From positions 1-39,988 of the forward strand of contig SSNU01000152.1 in assembly GCA_012064415.1 (NCBI GenBank): a DNA stretch of 39,988 bases, read 5' to 3'. A program made the position numbers and the translations under genes. Under the pieces are notes generated by a model, which saw only the letters and a program-made list of their open reading frames with translations, ran no database searches and was not told the origin of the DNA. Of this stretch, positions 35,363-39,988 are shown piece by piece (the stretch's first letter is position 1; the number at the start of each line of letters is the position of its first letter). Source of the DNA: Gyrodactylus bullatarudis. Its lineage: Eukaryota > Platyhelminthes > Monogenea > Gyrodactylidea > Gyrodactylidae.

Positions 35363-36096
35363 TTATAAATGTTTTTGAATCCAAGCTTGAATTTGCTCAA
35401 TATTCTCTGTTGCACTGCATTCTAGGAAGTCTACTTTGACTTTGTGACATTCTTTAGTAAAGGAGAAAGTCTGCCCTGGAGATAATTTGCAGCGCTCTTC
35501 CTCACTCCCGATGCTATCTAGGCCACTCTCGTTAGTATTTTTCAGGATATTTCTAAACTTTAATCAAATTTTGGCTTACAATTCTTTCTCTAAGAGCGAT
35601 TGAATTACTTTTTGACTTTTAGACAGTTGAATGTCTTGCTTGTTGCAAACAATTAATCCACGTGCTTTATTTCTGAAGAGATGAGAGTTTGTGAGAATTC
35701 GATAGAGATATTCTGCAACATCAATTATTTCAGATTGAACACTTTTTGAGTCAATCATAAAAATGAAACGATTACAATTTTCAGCATGTGAATTCAGAAA
35801 TGATTCTCTCAATTTATTATGACCAGGAATATCAATAACTGTTACTGGCTTACCATCCTAAAAATCAGCTTATTTTATCTTACTTCAAATTTGCAACTAC
35901 CAATATTTACAGATATTGAGGAGAATGAGTTTTTAATTTTTTTGTAAATGAGTTGAGAAAATACTGTAGTTTTACCAGAACCATTGATTCCAAGTATCAA
36001 TAATTTGTCATAACTCTTTGATTTGAAGAATAAGAAGTAGGTTGCAATAATTAAACAGATGAGAGCAACTAAAATAGCTACATAAATCATGTTCAA
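35363..36096 (-). CDS. SRPRB: Signal recognition particle receptor subunit beta
   Basis: Exons 35884-36096, 35580-35857 and 35363-35552 encode 226 residues. An N-terminal membrane anchor (IYVAILVALICLIIATYFLF) is followed by a small GTPase domain: P-loop GINGSGKTT, switch region IDIPGHNKLR, NKQD, and FLECSA near the C-terminus, ending IQAWIQKHL. This is the ER-membrane partner that docks the SRP receptor alpha subunit. The introns are 26 nt (35858-35883) and 27 nt (35553-35579). Both change the frame, so they must be removed to join the GTPase motifs; GTAAGA/GTAAGC donors and TTTAG acceptors are present. The start codon is 99 bp from that of the divergent golgin gene. Confidence 0.93.
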
Positions 36097-36195
36097 AAGA
36101 GTCGACGAATAGCTTAAAGTTGAAAAATGTTTTTATTAAAATTAAATTTGGTTTTTCTACATGCTATTATTGTTTTAATTCATGTTGAATTTAAA
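36097..36195. promoter_or_regulatory. Shared 99-bp divergent promoter (SRPRB / GM130)
   Basis: All the DNA between the two opposing start codons. It must hold both 5' UTRs and the core promoters unless each gene has a further upstream non-coding exon. It is AT-rich with T-runs and no CpG-rich stretch; no TATA box can be assigned with confidence. Both products act in the early secretory pathway, so co-regulation is plausible but inferred. Confidence 0.5.
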
Positions 36196-39100
36196 ATGAG
36201 TTCACTCACCACAGAAGAAAATATCAGGCTAGCTGAGCAAGAAGTACATTAGAATAATAAATCTTTTCAGTTTTTGAATTTTAAAAACTCTATCCAGCAA
36301 AATTCCCAGAATAACGGGTTTTATCAAAAGTAATTGAGCAAAAATAAACATTTTAGCTTTCAATCTGATTCACACCAGCTGAGTTACTACATCTCAAAGG
36401 TAAAATTTTAAAAATTATTCAAGGTTGATGAACTTGAAAGGGTTATTGAAGAGAAAAATACTCAAATTGATTATCTTAATGGCTCATTAAAGAGTTTATC
36501 CCAAAAAGTTGAAGAGCAACAACTTCAACCCACTTTAGATCATTCGAGAAATGATGCCCATTTGCATAAACAGAATGAAGAAAAATCAAAGATGATCAGT
36601 ATTCTCTTGATAGAAAAAACCGAGTTACAAGGGAAGGTTACTTCTCTTGAGGAGATTGCCAACAAGCGATTATCTGAAATCGAACATCTTTTGAGAGAAA
36701 ATTCGAGAATCACTTCTGAGTATACTGTCCTCAAAGATGCATTTGAAAATAATTTAGTCCACAATAAAACGTTAACTGAAAATTTTGAGCAGATTAAAGA
36801 ACGGGTATTTTGGAAAAATTCCTAACTAACTCATTTTATTTTCAAGTATAACGATATTCAAAACAGATTCAACTCGGAATTTCAGCATCGAGTTGAAATT
36901 GAAAAAACTCTGGAGCGCTACAAGGCTCTCACAGAAAAGTTGAATTCAGACAAAGAAAACTATGAGAGAATACTCAGTGAATCTCCGCAACCATCTTTCT
37001 CAAGTGAAACTATGGAAATGGATGCCAACTTGAAAACTTCTCTTTATTCTATCTCCAATGAATTGGAGACTATAAAAAAATCTTCATCCGCAAAGGAAGA
37101 GGAATTGAATAAAGAAATACAATTACTGAGGGACAGGGTTCAAGAGGAAACCAGACGATTTACTGATCTCACTTTTAAACATGATGCCATTCTCGTTGAG
37201 ATTAATAGACTATCCAATGATTATCAATTGTCACAAGAAATGAATAACAAGCTCACTTTGCAACTTGAAGAATCCGTCCATAGACCATCCTCAGTGGAAA
37301 TGGATGTTCAATGCTCATTGTTGGAAGATGAAAGGAAAAATCTCCTGAGCAAAGTTAATATGCTAGAGAATGATAATGCAAATCTAAAGAAAGAGGTAAG
37401 AAAGATAAATTTTATATCTTCTTGACAGTTGGATGATGTCAATCATTGCATGGAGAAAGCAAAGAAACAAATTCACGAGTTAAAAGAGATAACTAACGGT
37501 CACAAAGAGTTAATGAGCCAACTGGACGATCAGCGTGCTACGATTACAATTGCACTCAAACAAAATGCTGAACTGAAGGAAGAAAAGATTATTAGAGATG
37601 GACAAATTGAAGAACTAGTAAGTGAAATTTTATGTTTAGTCTTTAATAATCAATAATAATCTATTAAAGTTCTTTAAAAAGTTTATAAACATACTAATTC
37701 CATATTAAATTACATTAAGAATAAGGTTTGAATCCTTTGTAGGTCAGTCGACATGGTGGCCGAGTGGTTAAGGCGATGGACTCGAAATCCATTGGGGTCT
37801 CCCCGCGTAGGTTCAAATCCTGCCCATGTCGTTTTTTCTCAACTCAAATTTTTTCGATGCGTATCTTTTCTCAATGTCTATTTGTTAGGCCCTTATCTTT
37901 AAAATAATCCGTTTATTTTGTTTCTTATTACATTAAAAAATTTTTCCACCCCCTGAAGTTTCTCGAATTTTAATTTATTCTCTCTGTAATATTCATTATT
38001 TTTTCCCGAATCAGCATTTAGCTGATTTATCATATAAAATTATGATTTTTATTCATCAATATATTATCTAGCTAATCCTTCATTTTCTTCAGACAAGTCG
38101 ACTCGAAATACTTAAATCAGTCCCTCAGCAAGATGTAAGTATCCTATTTTGCCTTAGATTGTTTAGGTTTCTTCTTCGCAGAACTCTGCTAGCCTCCTTC
38201 ATCGTCTGGAAGAACTCAAGGCAATAAATGAGAGTTTAATTTTTAAACTATCCGAGATGGAAAAAAAGGTTCGTTCATTAATTTCAACTAACTTTTTACT
38301 CTCGTTTCCTATGATTTCTCGAATTATGATTTCTTTTTATAGAAATGTAATTTTTTTCCAATAAAAAATTATAAAATATTTTCATTGACGAATCTCTATG
38401 TCTTTAACACCTAAAAATAAGAACAAAAATAACCAAACTCTGAATGATGTCAACTAAATAAGCTATATGATTTTCATATTTTGCTCGACATATCTCAAAT
38501 TTGAAAATTCACTTTGCTTATGAAAAGTTAAAAAAAAATTAAATCAAATTCATCCAAACGCTTTGGGTTTTCACTGTGTTTAAAACGTTCTTTTCCAAAC
38601 AGAATTTCTTGCTTATGCAATTATGAAGAGGTTGTACTGTAAATTAATGATGCACATTGATAATTTCATCTTTTTTTCCAGAATCCAGATGAGCTTATTG
38701 AAAACAAGAATACAGAATGTACTTCTAATATAACTTCTGATTTCGAAGAAAATGTAACTGTCACTTCAATTCCTAGTCAGGTGAGTTCTGGAAATTAATT
38801 TTACTCGTCAATATACAGTAGTGACATTAATCAATTGCAATCTCTAAAACTAAGATTTTCAAGGTAATTTAAAAGCCTTTTCCACCATTATGGTGAATGC
38901 TTGAACTTTTCAAGCTTTTACTTCAATAATTATTATAATGGACAGACCAATTTCCTGATCTATATTTTGCAAATTATAATAATGTCCCCTTCATGTCCCA
39001 TTGTTCCTCTTCTTGAGCGATAATTTGAACTAAAAGATACTTGAAACGATAATTGGAACGTTTTTTTGAAAACCTATTTGCCTTAGGAAAAAATAACCAA

Positions 39101-39746
39101 TACAGTAGCTGTAGATTTCAATGGATATGCAATGGAAAAAAATTTGGGACATGCAGGGTTGATTCTCTTTTCTTAGACAAACCTAATACATCACCAAAAG
39201 AAACTTTTTCCTTCCAAAATAATTAATAATTTCAAACTTGCGATTTATTCAAATGAAAAATTGTTTTGTCTAATTTGTGCTAGGACAATCAATGTTATGG
39301 CTTAGTCTGTAAAACTCTTACCTTACCATAAACATAAATAAACCAACATTTACCCTTTCAAATAAGAAATCAAAATTTACAATGATAAAAAGTAAATGTT
39401 TATCCATTCGAATCTTCTTTCAAATATATAGATTACCGAAGTTACAAACCATTCAATCGATTTGAAAAAGAGTCATGAGTTATTAGAGAAAAAGTTTATA
39501 GCTCTCATGGATCGTCTGGCCAACGTCTCCGAAGCAAAAGAGCATTTAGAGTATCTATGTACTCATCTTGAGATGGAAGCGAACACTGTCGTTGACTACA
39601 TAACTCTCTACACGCATACTAGAAATGAAGCGACCAAAAGGGCAAAACACCGAGAAAATATCCTTCGAGAACTTATTCAAGAGAGGGATGTTGTCATTGA
39701 TTTGTTGATAAAACTCCTCGATGCAGATAATTCGAGTAAGTCTTGA
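36196..39746 (+). CDS. GOLGA2: Golgin GM130-like coiled-coil protein
   Basis: Ten exons: 36196-36243, 36271-36329, 36357-36399, 36424-36804, 36847-37395, 37429-37617, 38093-38134, 38182-38268, 38682-38780 and 39432-39746, giving 603 residues, mostly charged coiled coil. Landmarks of GM130: an early HQLSYYISK segment, QLDDQRATITIALKQNAELK in exon 6 (vertebrate golgin: DRTTIS.AL.QN.ELK), and a C-terminal LEKKFIALMDRLANVSEAKE, then VVDYITLYTHTRN, R.HRE...R.L..E, which is the GRASP65-proximal end. GM130 tethers vesicles at the cis-Golgi. The protein is shorter than the vertebrate one, and the usual basic N-terminal p115-binding stretch is not obvious. Introns are 27, 27, 24, 42, 33, 475, 47, 413 and 651 nt; the 24-nt one contains an in-frame TAA. 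The 475-nt intron hosts tRNA-Ser. Confidence 0.88.
37750..37831 (+). tRNA. tRNA-Ser(CGA) in a golgin intron
   Basis: An 82-nt cloverleaf with acceptor GACATGG/CCATGTC and discriminator G, A box TGGCCGAGTGG, anticodon CGA in loop CTCGAAA, variable arm GGGGTCTCCCC, B box GGTTCAAATCC, and TTTTTT directly after as Pol III terminator. It lies in the sense strand of golgin intron 6 (37618-38092). The body is identical to the tRNA at 3790-3871 except acceptor pair 2-71, A:U here and U:A there. Confidence 0.97.
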
Positions 39747-39988
39747 TGGAAAAATAATGTGTATTTTCTATGAAGGATTCAAAGATGAGATGAAAACTTT
39801 TATTTCCCCCAAATCTAAACAGACTCTTAAAACCGGCTTGATAATATATGTTGAGAAGGGGTACAGTGAACTTCCTAAAAAAAGTATATAAAGAAGAGGA
39901 TCTGACTAAAATATCTCTCTACTAATGAGTAATGAGATGAATTTAAGATTTTTTCTCCCCAAGTCAACCCACTTTAAGTGCTTCTATC
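39747..39988. other. Downstream flank of the golgin gene
   Basis: 3' UTR and beyond up to the window edge. AT-rich; no further gene recognised. Confidence 0.5.

Noticed and set aside
36540..36764. Minus-strand frame in the golgin locus
   Set aside because: Antisense shadow of golgin exon 4, whose coiled-coil content and phase are well supported.
1..39988. CRISPR arrays, bacterial operons, ribosomal RNA
   Set aside because: None seen; spliced genes, Pol III tRNAs and animal retroelements show this is nuclear animal DNA.

Overview
The window is AT-rich nuclear DNA of a metazoan, almost certainly an invertebrate. It has intron-containing genes for a Cys-loop neurotransmitter receptor, an SLC6 transporter, delta-tubulin and the golgin GM130, two eukaryotic tRNA-Ser genes, and Penelope-like, LINE, Ty3/gypsy and terminal-inverted-repeat elements. 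No species can be named from this alone. Very small introns (24 to 34 nt) recall flatworms and dicyemids, but that is inference.

The window falls into two contrasting parts. Roughly 1-32.2 kb is expanded by transposons. It holds the 3' part of an anion-channel type (GABA-A/glycine-like) Cys-loop receptor on the + strand (2789-6756) and, convergent with it, one SLC6 transporter gene on the - strand. The four coding exons of that gene (31043 down to 7798) join in consistent phase across introns of about 1.5, 10.0 and 10.1 kb. The two 10-kb introns are filled with elements. Intron 3 carries a Mutator-like MITE with 214-bp inverted repeats and a 9-bp target duplication, a LINE 3' end, a Penelope-like element (PLE) followed by a hammerhead-ribozyme-like motif, a LINE copy interrupted by an inverted copy of the same family, and another LINE scrap. 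Intron 2 carries a second, decayed PLE with inverted arms and a 25-bp target duplication, a decayed Ty3/gypsy element, and a TA-flanked inverted-repeat element.

From 32.3 to 39.8 kb the DNA is compact and free of recognisable transposons. Delta-tubulin (+) faces a type-2 malate/lactate dehydrogenase-family gene (-) across 102 bp. SRP receptor beta (-) lies 189 bp upstream of the dehydrogenase. It is divergent from the GM130-like golgin (+), with only 99 bp between the two start codons. Introns here are mostly 24-67 nt; those of 24, 26 and 27 nt are at or near the reported lower limit for spliceosomal introns in animals. The larger golgin introns include one hosting a tRNA-Ser(CGA) gene, a near-twin of a second tRNA-Ser(CGA) in the receptor intron.

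The proteins do not form one pathway. The receptor and transporter act at the plasma membrane of excitable or signalling cells; SRPRB and GM130 act in the early secretory pathway; delta-tubulin acts at centrioles and basal bodies, so a ciliated or flagellated cell type is expected.

The best candidates for something new are the ultrashort introns beside 10-kb transposon-filled ones, the SLC6 protein lacking canonical TM1 ion-site and gate residues, the hammerhead-like motifs tied to both PLEs, and several inverted-repeat elements, one carrying the wreck of a repeat-associated protein.
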